The position numbers and the translations under genes are program-made. 25,958 nucleotides of DNA from a virus. This document shows, piece after piece, positions 7,672-14,659 of this stretch. The stretch covers positions 1 through 25,958 of the IMG/VR virus record IMGVR_UViG_3300041403_000200; one strand, written 5' to 3'. The notes beneath the pieces are model-generated. The model ran no database searches. It was not told the DNA's origin and saw only the letters and a program-made list of their open reading frames with translations. Each line of letters opens with the position of its first letter. Position 1 is the stretch's first letter.

Positions 7672-7748
7672 TTTTACTCCTTTGTAAAAAAGGTGTGTAC
7701 ATTTGCGCCGTTTTGTTATATAATAATAGCATATTGATTGGAGTAAAA
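7672..7748 (+). repeat. Inverted repeat joining the region upstream of the promoter to the nrdA Shine-Dalgarno
   Basis: TTTTACTCC (7672-7680) is the exact reverse complement of GGAGTAAAA (7740-7748), which contains the nrdA ribosome site. The left arm lies upstream of the promoter, so only a read-through transcript would carry both arms. The intervening loop is 59 bases. Confidence 0.55.
7696..7724 (+). promoter_or_regulatory. Sigma70-like promoter for nrdA
   Basis: TGTACA (7696-7701) and TATAAT (7719-7724) are separated by 17 bases in the 131-base gap before nrdA. The -10 is perfect and the -35 matches 4 of 6. Transcription would start near 7731, nine bases before the GGAG at 7740. Confidence 0.65.
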
Positions 7749-7749
7749 C

Positions 7750-10035
7750 ATGGTAAAAATTATTAAAGTCACTAAAAGAGATGGCCGAACTGAGCCATTT
7801 GATCTTGACAAGGTGCATAAAGTTTTAGAATGGGCTACCGATGGAATTTCTGGAGTTTCAATTTCCGAGATAGAACTTAAAGCTAATATTCAATTATATG
7901 ATGGTATTCATGCTTACGATATTCATGAACTACTTATCAAATCAGCTGCAGAATTAATTTCAGATAACACGCCAAACTATCAGTTTGTAGCAGCAAGACT
8001 AATTAACTATAAATTACGTAAAGATGTTTATGGCCAATATGAACCTTGGCTATTGAGTCATCTTATTGAGAAGAACATCGAGCTCGGCGTTTATGACTCT
8101 GATATATTGAATAAATATACGGAAGAGGAGCTTGAAAAACTTGATACATTTATTAAGCACGAGCGTGACGACCTTTTTACTTATGTTGGGATGGAGCAAT
8201 TCCGTGGAAAATATTTAGCCCAAGATAGATCTACTAAAAAGATTTATGAAACTCCTCAAATGTTGTATATGATGATTGCAGCAACTTTGTTTAGCAATTA
8301 TCCAGAGGAGACAAGATTAAAATGGGTAAAAGAATTTTATGATGCGGTATCACAATTCTACATCTCACTACCGACGCCTATTATGGCGGGTGTCCGTACT
8401 CCTACAAGACAGTTCTCATCGTGTGTGCTCATTGAAAGTGGCGATTCTCTTGACAGCATCAACTCAACGTCGACGTCGATTGTACGCTACATTTCTAAGA
8501 AAGCTGGCATTGGTATTGGAGCTGGTTCAATACGAGCTTTGGGATCTAGGATTGGCGATGGAAGTATCGTTCACACGGGACTTATACCGTTCCTTAAGTA
8601 CTTTCAATCAGCGGTTAAGTCATGTTCACAAGGCGGAGTTAGAGGCGGAGCAGCAACGGTCTATCTCCCAATCTGGCACTTAGAGTTTGAAGAACTTGTA
8701 GTATTAAAGAACAATAAAGGTACTGAAGAAACCCGTGTAAGACATATGGATTACGCATTTCAGTTCAATAAGCTAATGTACGAACGCTTATTGTCTGGTG
8801 GTGATATTACTTTATTTTCTCCTAATGACGTTCCTGGTCTAATGGAGTCTTTTTATTCAGACCAAGAAGAGTTTCGTCGTCTCTACGAAAAGTACGAAGC
8901 TGATAAAAATATTAGAAAAAAGGTATTACCAGCAATTGATGTCTTTAGTCAGTTTATTCAAGAACGTAAAGACACTGGTCGTATCTATCTAATGAATGTA
9001 GATCATGCAAATGAGCATGGTGCATTCGATCCAAAGGTAGCACCTATTAAACAATCTAATTTGTGCTGTGAAATTGATCTACCAACTAAACCATTGAATG
9101 CTTATAATGACGAAGAAGGAGAAATCTCCTTATGCACACTGTCAGCAATTAACTGGGGCATGATCAATGAGCCAAAAGACTTTGAGAAGTATTGCAATTT
9201 ATCCGTTAGAGCACTGGACGCTTTGCTTGATTATCAAGCTTATCCAGTTAAAGCAGCGGAGATATCGACGTTTAATCGGCGCCCTCTTGGGATTGGTATT
9301 ATTAACCTTGCTTACTTTTTGGCTAAAAGAGGATTGGGATATAACGAAGATGCATTGGCGACTGTGGATGAGTACGCTGAAGCATGGTCCTACTACTTAA
9401 TCAAAGCATCTGTTGAACTTGCTGCAGAAAAAGGTTCGTGTCTGAAGTCAAGTGAAACTAAATATCATCAAGGTGTATTACCTATTGATACGTATAAAAA
9501 AGAAGTAAACGAACTAGTACCACATAAGGAAAGGATGCCGTGGGCACAACTCAAAGGAGATCTACTTACATATGGGATCCGAAATAGCACGCTTATGGCA
9601 CTCATGCCCGCAGAAACGTCAGCACAAATTAGTAACAGCACTAATGGGATTGAGCCTCCTCGCGCTCTTGTATCTTACAAACAGTCTAAAGACGGTGTTA
9701 TGGCTCAAGTCGTACCTGGCTACCATCATTTAAAAAATAAATATGATTTATTGTGGGATCAAAAAAGCCCAGATGGTTACTTAAAGATTTGTGCAGTACT
9801 GCAAAAATATATTGATCAGGGTATTTCTGTAAATACTTCTTATAACCCAGATCACTTCGAAGATGGTAAGGTGCCTATGTCTACCCTTATCAAAGATATT
9901 GTTACTTTCTATAAGTACGGTGGAAAACAACTATATTATAATAACACACACGACGGCGCAGGTGAAATAGATGAATTTGTAGATCTACCTTCTACAATTG
10001 AAGATGATGAAGACTGCGATAGCTGTAAAATTTAA
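7750..10035 (+). CDS. nrdA: Ribonucleoside-diphosphate reductase class Ia, alpha (large) subunit
   Basis: A 761-residue protein, the same length as Escherichia coli NrdA and apparently collinear with it. An N-terminal ATP-cone (about 1-90, VTKRDGRTEPFDLDKV) is present. The active-site cysteines fall at the E. coli positions: C225 in FSSCVL, the thiyl-radical C439 in NLCCEID, and C462 in LCTLSAINWG; the asparagine and glutamate next to C439 are also present. The C-terminal redox tail is CDSCKI, with a CxxC spacing shorter than the E. coli pair. With NrdB it reduces ribonucleoside diphosphates to deoxynucleotides for phage DNA synthesis; the adjacent glutaredoxin can supply electrons. It has its own promoter and a GGAG site and is followed by nrdB after 11 bases. 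Confidence 0.97.
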   Translation: MVKIIKVTKRDGRTEPFDLDKVHKVLEWATDGISGVSISEIELKANIQLYDGIHAYDIHELLIKSAAELISDNTPNYQFVAARLINYKLRKDVYGQYEPWLLSHLIEKNIELGVYDSDILNKYTEEELEKLDTFIKHERDDLFTYVGMEQFRGKYLAQDRSTKKIYETPQMLYMMIAATLFSNYPEETRLKWVKEFYDAVSQFYISLPTPIMAGVRTPTRQFSSCVLIESGDSLDSINSTSTSIVRYISKKAGIGIGAGSIRALGSRIGDGSIVHTGLIPFLKYFQSAVKSCSQGGVRGGAATVYLPIWHLEFEELVVLKNNKGTEETRVRHMDYAFQFNKLMYERLLSGGDITLFSPNDVPGLMESFYSDQEEFRRLYEKYEADKNIRKKVLPAIDVFSQFIQERKDTGRIYLMNVDHANEHGAFDPKVAPIKQSNLCCEIDLPTKPLNAYNDEEGEISLCTLSAINWGMINEPKDFEKYCNLSVRALDALLDYQAYPVKAAEISTFNRRPLGIGIINLAYFLAKRGLGYNEDALATVDEYAEAWSYYLIKASVELAAEKGSCLKSSETKYHQGVLPIDTYKKEVNELVPHKERMPWAQLKGDLLTYGIRNSTLMALMPAETSAQISNSTNGIEPPRALVSYKQSKDGVMAQVVPGYHHLKNKYDLLWDQKSPDGYLKICAVLQKYIDQGISVNTSYNPDHFEDGKVPMSTLIKDIVTFYKYGGKQLYYNNTHDGAGEIDEFVDLPSTIEDDEDCDSCKI

Positions 10036-10046
10036 GGATAAAATAC

Positions 10047-11168
10047 ATGTCGATTTTTACTAAAAAGAAGAAGTCACACCTTTCGTCTATGATGTTTTTT
10101 GACGAAAGTGTTGACATTGCTCGTTATGATACTTTGAAATACCCTCAATTAGATAAATTGACTGACAAGCAATTAGGTTTCTTTTGGAGACCCGAAGAGA
10201 TCGATGTATCAAAGGATAAATCAGACTTTGCTGCATTGAGTGATTTTGAAAAACATATTTTTACTAGTAACTTAAAACGCCAGATTCTATTAGATTCTGT
10301 TCAAGGCCGTGGTCCATCTGAAACATTGATGCCTGTTGCATCAATTCCAGAAATTGAACCATTGGTTATGACTTGGACTTTTATGGAAACAATTCATAGT
10401 CGTTCTTATACTCATATTATTCGTAATGTATATGCTAATCCATCAAAGGTTTTTGATGAGATGCTAAACATTAAAGAAATCGTTGATTGCGCTAAAGATA
10501 TTTCAAAGTACTACGATGACTTTATTGAATCAACTAAATGGTATGATCTATTAGGTGAAGGTAAGCATACTGTCAATGGTAAAGAAGTTATTATTGACAA
10601 ATACGAACTTAAAAAGAAACTATGGATGGTTCTCAATTCTATTAACGTGTTAGAAGGAGTAAGATTTTATGTCAGCTTCGCCTGTTCCTGGGCATTTGCA
10701 GAACTTAAAAAGATGGAAGGTAATGCTAAGATCATTAAGTTTATTGCACGCGATGAGAACACCCATTTGGCAGCGTCCCAGAGTATTCTTAAATTGTTAC
10801 CGAAAGATGATGCAGATTTCATCAAAATCAAAGAAGAATGCGAGCCAGCAGTTATAGATATGTTTGTTAAAGCAGTTGATCAAGAAAAAGAGTGGGCTCA
10901 CTACTTATTTAAAGATGGATCAATGCTTGGACTAAACGAAAGATTATTAAGTGAATATATTGAATGGATTGGTGCAAAGCGCATGCGTGCTTTGGGTTAT
11001 ACCTCACCATATCAAGTATCACAATCAAATCCTTTACCTTGGACTGAAAAATGGATTGGTGGTGGAAACGTGCAAGTTGCTCCACAAGAAACAGAAATCA
11101 GTTCATACGTAATTGGTGGTGTTAAACAAGACGTAGACAATAATGTACTAAAGGGGCTATCACTGTGA
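10047..11168 (+). CDS. nrdB: Ribonucleoside-diphosphate reductase class Ia, beta (small) subunit
   Basis: The 373-residue protein has the full metal-site and radical set: D83 (LLDSVQGR), E114 and H117 with radical tyrosine Y121 (METIHSRSYTHIIRN), E203 (VLEGVRFYVSFACSW), and E237 with H240 (ARDENTH). The SRSYTHIIRN block is that of E. coli and T4 NrdB, pointing to a class Ia diiron-tyrosyl enzyme rather than a Tyr-less or NrdF type. It makes the radical used by NrdA. The stop overlaps the GTG of the glutaredoxin gene (GTGA), so the three genes form one coupled operon. A GGATAAAA sequence precedes the ATG. Confidence 0.97.
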   Translation: MSIFTKKKKSHLSSMMFFDESVDIARYDTLKYPQLDKLTDKQLGFFWRPEEIDVSKDKSDFAALSDFEKHIFTSNLKRQILLDSVQGRGPSETLMPVASIPEIEPLVMTWTFMETIHSRSYTHIIRNVYANPSKVFDEMLNIKEIVDCAKDISKYYDDFIESTKWYDLLGEGKHTVNGKEVIIDKYELKKKLWMVLNSINVLEGVRFYVSFACSWAFAELKKMEGNAKIIKFIARDENTHLAASQSILKLLPKDDADFIKIKEECEPAVIDMFVKAVDQEKEWAHYLFKDGSMLGLNERLLSEYIEWIGAKRMRALGYTSPYQVSQSNPLPWTEKWIGGGNVQVAPQETEISSYVIGGVKQDVDNNVLKGLSL

Positions 11169-11416
11169 TTACAATTTACACAAAAAACGAACCGCCTTGT
11201 TCTTATTGCGAACAAGCAAAAAACTTACTCCGACAAAAACAAGTAGAACATAAAGTTTTGACTGTTGGTGAAGATGTAACAAAAGAGGAAATGCTTAATA
11301 TTGTACCAAATGCTAGAACATTTCCAGTAGTTTTAGATAATGGTAATTTTGTGGGAGGACTAAAAGAACTTAGAGCATATCTATTCTCTAAAGATATGCA
11401 AGGTATGACCATATGA
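11165..11416 (+). CDS. Glutaredoxin, reductant for ribonucleotide reductase
   Basis: An 83-residue thioredoxin-fold protein with a dithiol active site PPCSYC (C12, C15) and the cis-proline loop TFPVV (P54), followed by GG near residue 64, which in glutaredoxins contacts glutathione. CSYC differs slightly from the usual CPYC but keeps both cysteines. Starting at GTG 11165, it overlaps the nrdB stop and in turn overlaps the next start by ATGA. The position behind nrdAB and the fold suggest it recycles the NrdA C-terminal disulfide, as phage NrdC/glutaredoxins do. Confidence 0.92.
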   Translation: MITIYTKNEPPCSYCEQAKNLLRQKQVEHKVLTVGEDVTKEEMLNIVPNARTFPVVLDNGNFVGGLKELRAYLFSKDMQGMTI

Positions 11417-11568
11417 ATGAGTTTGAGTGTATTGAATGTGGTTGCTTATTTAAAGCACAAATGGTGCATGAAGACTCGGAAGACGAAGTCATCTATTGTG
11501 TAAACTGTGGAACCGAACTTGAAGATCAACTAGATGAGAATCTTTTTGAGGATGAGGATGATCTATAA
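11413..11568 (+). CDS. Small zinc-ribbon protein
   Basis: A 51-residue ORF starting at the ATGA overlap with the glutaredoxin stop. Its sequence has CIECGC (C6, C9, C11) and CVNCG (C29, C32), a two-knuckle zinc ribbon, then an acidic tail (DENLFEDEDD). Tight coupling to the nrd operon and the spaced CxxC pairs support a real gene. Small zinc ribbons of this type occur in T4-like phages; a role in redox or transcription cannot be decided from sequence. Confidence 0.8.
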   Translation: MNEFECIECGCLFKAQMVHEDSEDEVIYCVNCGTELEDQLDENLFEDEDDL

Positions 11569-11571
11569 ATA
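11564..11571 (+). promoter_or_regulatory. Possible T4-type late promoter (TATAAATA)
   Basis: TATAAATA overlaps the stop of the zinc-ribbon gene and lies 28 bases before the next ATG, the right distance for a late promoter. The 8-mer is expected several times by chance in AT-rich DNA of this length, so confidence is limited. Confidence 0.4.
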
Positions 11572-11599
11572 GTACAATAAGCAACAATATGGTACATTT

Positions 11600-12025
11600 A
11601 TGGAACAGTGGATTTATGAAAACAAAGTATTTGAGTCAGCCCAAATTGAAGACTGGGCTGGCTTTGTATATTTAATTACAGATCTATCAAATAATAAAAA
11701 ATACGTTGGTAAGAAAAACTTTTGGTCTACTAGAAGGTTACCACCACTCAAAGGTAAAACTAGACGTAGAATTAAAAAGACTGAATCAGATTGGCAAGAC
11801 TATTTTGGTTCTAACGAGGAAGTTAAGCTTCTAGTAGAGCAAAATGGTAGGTCAAACTTTAAAAGAGAGATTATTCGGTTGTGTAAGACCAAAGGTGAAA
11901 TGAGTTATTTTGAGGCAAAAGAGCAGTTTGATAGGGAAGTCCTATTCAAAGATGACTATTATAATGAGTTTATTGGGTGCAAAATTCACGCAAAACACGT
12001 AAAAAACTGTTTACAAACCGATTAA
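11600..12025 (+). CDS. SegE-like GIY-YIG domain protein (putative homing-type endonuclease)
   Basis: The 141-residue protein shows a divergent GIY-YIG core: VYLIT at 23-27 for the first motif and YVGKKNFW at 35-42 for the second, then SDWQDYFGS at 63-71, FKREIIRLC at 87-95 and YFEAKEQF at 103-110, where E105 could be the metal-binding glutamate. This arrangement matches the SegE-like GIY-YIG family I recall from T4-type phages. Length is typical of a catalytic domain with no separate DNA-binding domain. No clear Shine-Dalgarno precedes ATG 11600. It sits between the nrd operon and rnh, the kind of core-gene boundary free-standing seg genes often occupy. Nuclease activity is inferred. Confidence 0.75.
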   Translation: MEQWIYENKVFESAQIEDWAGFVYLITDLSNNKKYVGKKNFWSTRRLPPLKGKTRRRIKKTESDWQDYFGSNEEVKLLVEQNGRSNFKREIIRLCKTKGEMSYFEAKEQFDREVLFKDDYYNEFIGCKIHAKHVKNCLQTD

Positions 12026-12038
12026 ATTGTGATATAAT
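12010..12038 (+). promoter_or_regulatory. Sigma70-like promoter for rnh
   Basis: TTTACA (12010-12015), a 17-base spacer and TATAAT (12033-12038) with a TGA extension just before it. An A-tract and CTG precede the -35, the same box seen at 13722 and 24472. The -35 lies within the end of the SegE-like gene. Confidence 0.85.
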
Positions 12039-12068
12039 ATACCTATAAAATGAATAGAGAGATGTGAA

Positions 12069-12923
12069 ATGATTATCATTGATTATAATGGAATTGCCAT
12101 TGGTAACCTAATTACTCAACGGCTAAACGTAGATGAAGATCTTATTCGCCATATGATTCTAAATACGATTCGTATGTACAATAAGAAGTTTAGAAAAGAA
12201 TACGGGCAAGTTGTGATTGCATGTGATGCTTCTTCTTGGCGCCGTGACTACTTTCCAAATTATAAATTTAAGCGCCGTGAAGCACGTGAAGACGATAAGT
12301 CCACAATGGATTGGAATGAAGTCTTTCGTATTATTAATCAAGTGCGTGAAGAAATCCGTGATAACTTTCCTTATAAAGTTTTACACGTAGACAAATGTGA
12401 AGCTGATGATATTATTGCAACACTAGTCTCTGAAACACAAGAGTTTGGTAAACACGAACCAGTCATGATTGTCTCTGCTGACAAAGACTTTATTCAGCTA
12501 CACAAATACGATAATGTACGTCAATATAGTCCAATGACTAAAAAGTTTATCCAAGATAAAAATCCTCGTACATATATTACTGAGCATATCTTTAAAGGAG
12601 ATTCAAGTGATGGTGTACCTAACGTTCTTAGTCCTGATAATACTTTCGTTGATAGCATACGACAGTCTCCAGTAACTAAGAAAAAAATCGAGACATGGAT
12701 GTCTGGCATTGAGAATCTTCAATCTGTAATGGATGAAGAAACTTATCGAAATTATTGCCGTAATAAAAAGCTGATTGATCTAGAAGAAATTCCAGATGAT
12801 ATAAAACAAAATATTATAAATACATATGAAGGAACTAAAACAGCACATAAAATGAAAGTATTAAATTTTCTTATTAAAAAGCGTTGCAAACAATTAATTG
12901 AATCAGTTGAGGAGTTTTATTAA
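12069..12923 (+). CDS. rnh: T4 Rnh-type RNase H / 5'-3' flap exonuclease
   Basis: A 284-residue FEN/5'-nuclease family protein. The acidic metal ligands are visible in order: D5 (IIIDYNG), D53 (IACDASSWRRDYFPNYKFKR, the helical-arch entry), E111, D113 and D114 (CEADDIIATL), D138 and D140 (SADKDFIQL), and the helix-hairpin-helix region GDSSDGVPN at 177-185. T4 Rnh removes RNA primers and short flaps from Okazaki fragments; length and motif order match it rather than a polymerase-I 5' nuclease. It has its own strong promoter and an AGAGAG ribosome site, and its stop shares a base with the next start. Confidence 0.92.
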   Translation: MIIIDYNGIAIGNLITQRLNVDEDLIRHMILNTIRMYNKKFRKEYGQVVIACDASSWRRDYFPNYKFKRREAREDDKSTMDWNEVFRIINQVREEIRDNFPYKVLHVDKCEADDIIATLVSETQEFGKHEPVMIVSADKDFIQLHKYDNVRQYSPMTKKFIQDKNPRTYITEHIFKGDSSDGVPNVLSPDNTFVDSIRQSPVTKKKIETWMSGIENLQSVMDEETYRNYCRNKKLIDLEEIPDDIKQNIINTYEGTKTAHKMKVLNFLIKKRCKQLIESVEEFY

Positions 12924-13369
12924 TGGCCGTGAATAAAATGCAAAATCTTACAATTCACGAGATTTTGAAAATGGTGGCAGCTAAAAATGCAAAGGCAGAC
13001 AAAGTGCAAGTCTTAAAGGCTTACAATTGTCTTGCTCTGCGCGATGTATTGAAGGGTTCGTTTGACGATCAAATTCAATTCTTACTTCCTGAAGGTGAAC
13101 CTCCTTATGAACCAGCTGATCCTAAATCAATTCCATCTTCTCTGAATAAACAATCACGTAAGTTTCGATACTTCGCAGTTGGTGGACCTGGTGAACGAAT
13201 GATGAAATCTAAAGTAGAAACTATGTACATTGGTCTGCTTGAAGCTATTCATCCAGAAGACGCTAAACTAGTTATTGCAATGGTAAACAAGCAAATGACT
13301 GGTAAATATCGAGGTCTAACTAAAAACGTAATTAGCGAAGCTTTTCCAAATTTGCTTTCAAGTCAATAA
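12923..13369 (+). CDS. Conserved T4-like phage protein (DUF6433-like)
   Basis: A 148-residue soluble protein with ADKVQVLKAYNCLALRDVL followed by FDDQIQFLLPEGEPPY, a pattern I recall from a family of unknown function in T4-like phages (DUF6433, from memory). In the T4 genome the genes next to rnh encode dsDNA-binding DsbA and the late-transcription coactivator gp33, but no convincing similarity to either is visible here. It is translationally coupled to rnh (TAATG) and followed by a terminator, so it closes the rnh transcription unit. Confidence 0.78.
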   Translation: MAVNKMQNLTIHEILKMVAAKNAKADKVQVLKAYNCLALRDVLKGSFDDQIQFLLPEGEPPYEPADPKSIPSSLNKQSRKFRYFAVGGPGERMMKSKVETMYIGLLEAIHPEDAKLVIAMVNKQMTGKYRGLTKNVISEAFPNLLSSQ

Positions 13370-13372
13370 ACT

Positions 13373-13380
13373 TATAAATA
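13373..13380 (+). promoter_or_regulatory. Possible T4-type late promoter (TATAAATA)
   Basis: TATAAATA lies just after the stop at 13369 and about 55 bases before an intrinsic terminator, so a transcript from here would be a short RNA of about 80 bases unless it reads through. A chance 8-mer match is possible. Confidence 0.3.
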
Positions 13381-13435
13381 TCTTTATGAGATTAAAGAAT
13401 AAAAACAATATGCTTTACATTCTCTGAACTACAGG

Positions 13436-13467
13436 GTTAGCAGTTTTCTGCTAGCTCTTTTTTTTTT
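13436..13467 (+). terminator. Rho-independent terminator after the rnh operon
   Basis: GTTAGCAG (13436-13443) pairs with CTGCTAGC (13448-13455), 8 bp including one G-U, around a TTTT loop, followed by TC and ten T residues. It lies 66 bases after the end of the rnh-coupled gene. Confidence 0.88.
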
Positions 13468-13537
13468 CATTTCAACTGAGGAGGACTCTAAAATATCTAA
13501 AAAAACTCGGCCAAATCGAACTAAGGAGATATTTAAG

Positions 13538-13708
13538 ATGTATGGTTCACAACTAGAAAGATTGAAAAGAGATTCAAGAGAGCTCAAAACTTATATTAGA
13601 AAAATAGAATCAAAAGGTGATAGAACATTATTGTTTAAGCTTCAGAAGAAGCACGAATATTTAGAAAGCCGGATTGGTGATATTCAGGAGGAACTTTTAG
13701 CAAGTTAG
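13538..13708 (+). CDS. Small charged helical protein (start uncertain; in-frame AUA 45 bases upstream)
   Basis: From ATG 13538 a 56-residue charged helical protein is encoded (MYGSQLERLKRDSRELKTY at its start, QEELLAS at its end), with AAGGAG nine bases upstream. The frame stays open to an AUA at 13493 that has a perfect AGGAGG eight bases before it; that start would add 15 basic residues (MSKKTRPNRTKEIFK). No ATG, GTG or TTG lies between. It follows the rnh-operon terminator and precedes a strong promoter. Function unknown. Two ribosome sites in one frame could mean two products or a decayed start. Confidence 0.65.
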   Translation: MYGSQLERLKRDSRELKTYIRKIESKGDRTLLFKLQKKHEYLESRIGDIQEELLAS

Positions 13709-13721
13709 GTAAAAATAACTG

Positions 13722-13750
13722 TTTACAACCTCTCACAATTGTGGTATAAT
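13722..13750 (+). promoter_or_regulatory. Sigma70-like promoter with extended -10
   Basis: TTTACA (13722-13727), a 17-base spacer and TATAAT (13745-13750) with TGG immediately before it. An A-rich box and CTG precede the -35. It drives the gene at 13780. Confidence 0.88.
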
Positions 13751-13770
13751 ATACTTATAATTGTGAGAGG
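13729..13770 (+). repeat. Perfect 12-bp inverted repeat spanning the promoter spacer and the Shine-Dalgarno
   Basis: CCTCTCACAATT (13729-13740) and AATTGTGAGAGG (13759-13770) are exact reverse complements. The left arm is in the -35/-10 spacer and the right arm holds the GAGAGG ribosome site of the 13780 gene. A transcript started here lacks the left arm; a read-through RNA would contain both. Confidence 0.85.
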
Positions 13771-13779
13771 ATATACATT

Positions 13780-14418
13780 ATGAATCTATTTTATTTACAC
13801 CCAGATCCCGTCATAGCTGCTCAGTTACAATGCGACAAACACGTCGTCAAGATGATTGTTGAGTCAGCTCAAATGCTTAGTACTTCGCATCGTATTCTTG
13901 ATGGTGCTATGGAAAAACGCTTGTCCAAATCTGGTAAGCGACTCGTAAAATATTGGAAACACGAAGATTTCGTGATGGAAGCAGTATTATATAAAGCTGT
14001 TCATATGGGTCACCCATGTACAGTATGGACTATGGAATCAAATTCAAATTATCAATGGCACTACCAGCACTTCGTTGCGCTTTGCGATGAATATAAGTAT
14101 AGGTATGGTAAGGTACATCATACAGATACTATACTACGTGGAATGCTAAAAACTCTACCAAAAAATATACCTACAGGTGATATGACTCCAATTAAACTTG
14201 CTATGAAATCAAATCCTGAATGTATGTTTCCAGATGATCCAGTAAAATCATATCGTCTATACTATAAAACTAAGAAAGATCGTTTTAAAATGGTATGGAC
14301 TAATCGTGAAACACCCGAATGGTTTTTAGAAGAACCACCTAAACAACAGGAAAGATACTATGATTATATGCTTCGTAGATATCGTGAAGAGGAAAATAAA
14401 ATAAATGCCAAACTATAG
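13780..14418 (+). CDS. Conserved phage protein, unknown function
   Basis: The 212-residue product begins MNLFYLHPDPVIAAQLQCDK and continues HVVKMIVESAQMLSTSHR. Later blocks HPCTVWTMESNSNYQW and YRLYYKTKKDRFKMVW are rich in aromatic and His/Cys residues and look like a family I recall as common in large marine phages. I do not recognise a catalytic signature; it does not resemble T4 DenV. It has its own strong promoter and an SD-sequestering repeat, unlike most genes here, so its expression is probably specially controlled. Its 3' end overlaps the zinc-ribbon gene by 14 bases. Confidence 0.8.
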   Translation: MNLFYLHPDPVIAAQLQCDKHVVKMIVESAQMLSTSHRILDGAMEKRLSKSGKRLVKYWKHEDFVMEAVLYKAVHMGHPCTVWTMESNSNYQWHYQHFVALCDEYKYRYGKVHHTDTILRGMLKTLPKNIPTGDMTPIKLAMKSNPECMFPDDPVKSYRLYYKTKKDRFKMVWTNRETPEWFLEEPPKQQERYYDYMLRRYREEENKINAKL

Positions 14419-14659
14419 TTATTGCTGTCGAAAGTGCGATCATACGTTCGATGGAATATATAATATGGACGATCGAAAGATACCATTATCTGAACCTTGT
14501 CCTAATTGTGGAAAAACTGGTAATATCTATCAAGCTATTACTGCTCCAAAAATTGTTAGAGGCGTATCTACTCAAGGTATTAAAGTCGACGATGGTTTTA
14601 GAGAAGTAATTTCTAAAGTTAAATCAGCTCATAAAATTAATAATATTAAGGATTATTAA
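14405..14659 (+). CDS. FmdB-like zinc-ribbon protein
   Basis: An 84-residue protein starting MPNYSYCCRKCDHTFD with CxxC at 8-11 and CPNCG at 32-36, the N-terminal Y-x-Y-x-C-xx-C-H-x-F pattern of the FmdB/zinc-ribbon family, followed by a polar tail. In phages these small ribbons are usually of unknown role; DNA or protein binding is likely. It overlaps the previous gene by 14 bases, and PhoH starts directly after its stop, so the three are probably translated from one message. Confidence 0.82.
   Translation: MPNYSYCCRKCDHTFDGIYNMDDRKIPLSEPCPNCGKTGNIYQAITAPKIVRGVSTQGIKVDDGFREVISKVKSAHKINNIKDY

Noticed and set aside
12815-12822. TATAAATA inside rnh, and another at 699-706 inside the first gene
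   Set aside because: Both lie inside coding sequence of AT-rich genes, and several chance copies of this 8-mer are expected in the window.
13411-13445. TTTACATTCTCTG resembling the -35 and arm of the 16688 promoter
   Set aside because: No -10 is present at 16-18 bases; the expected position holds the terminator stem. Kept only as a possible part of a small RNA.
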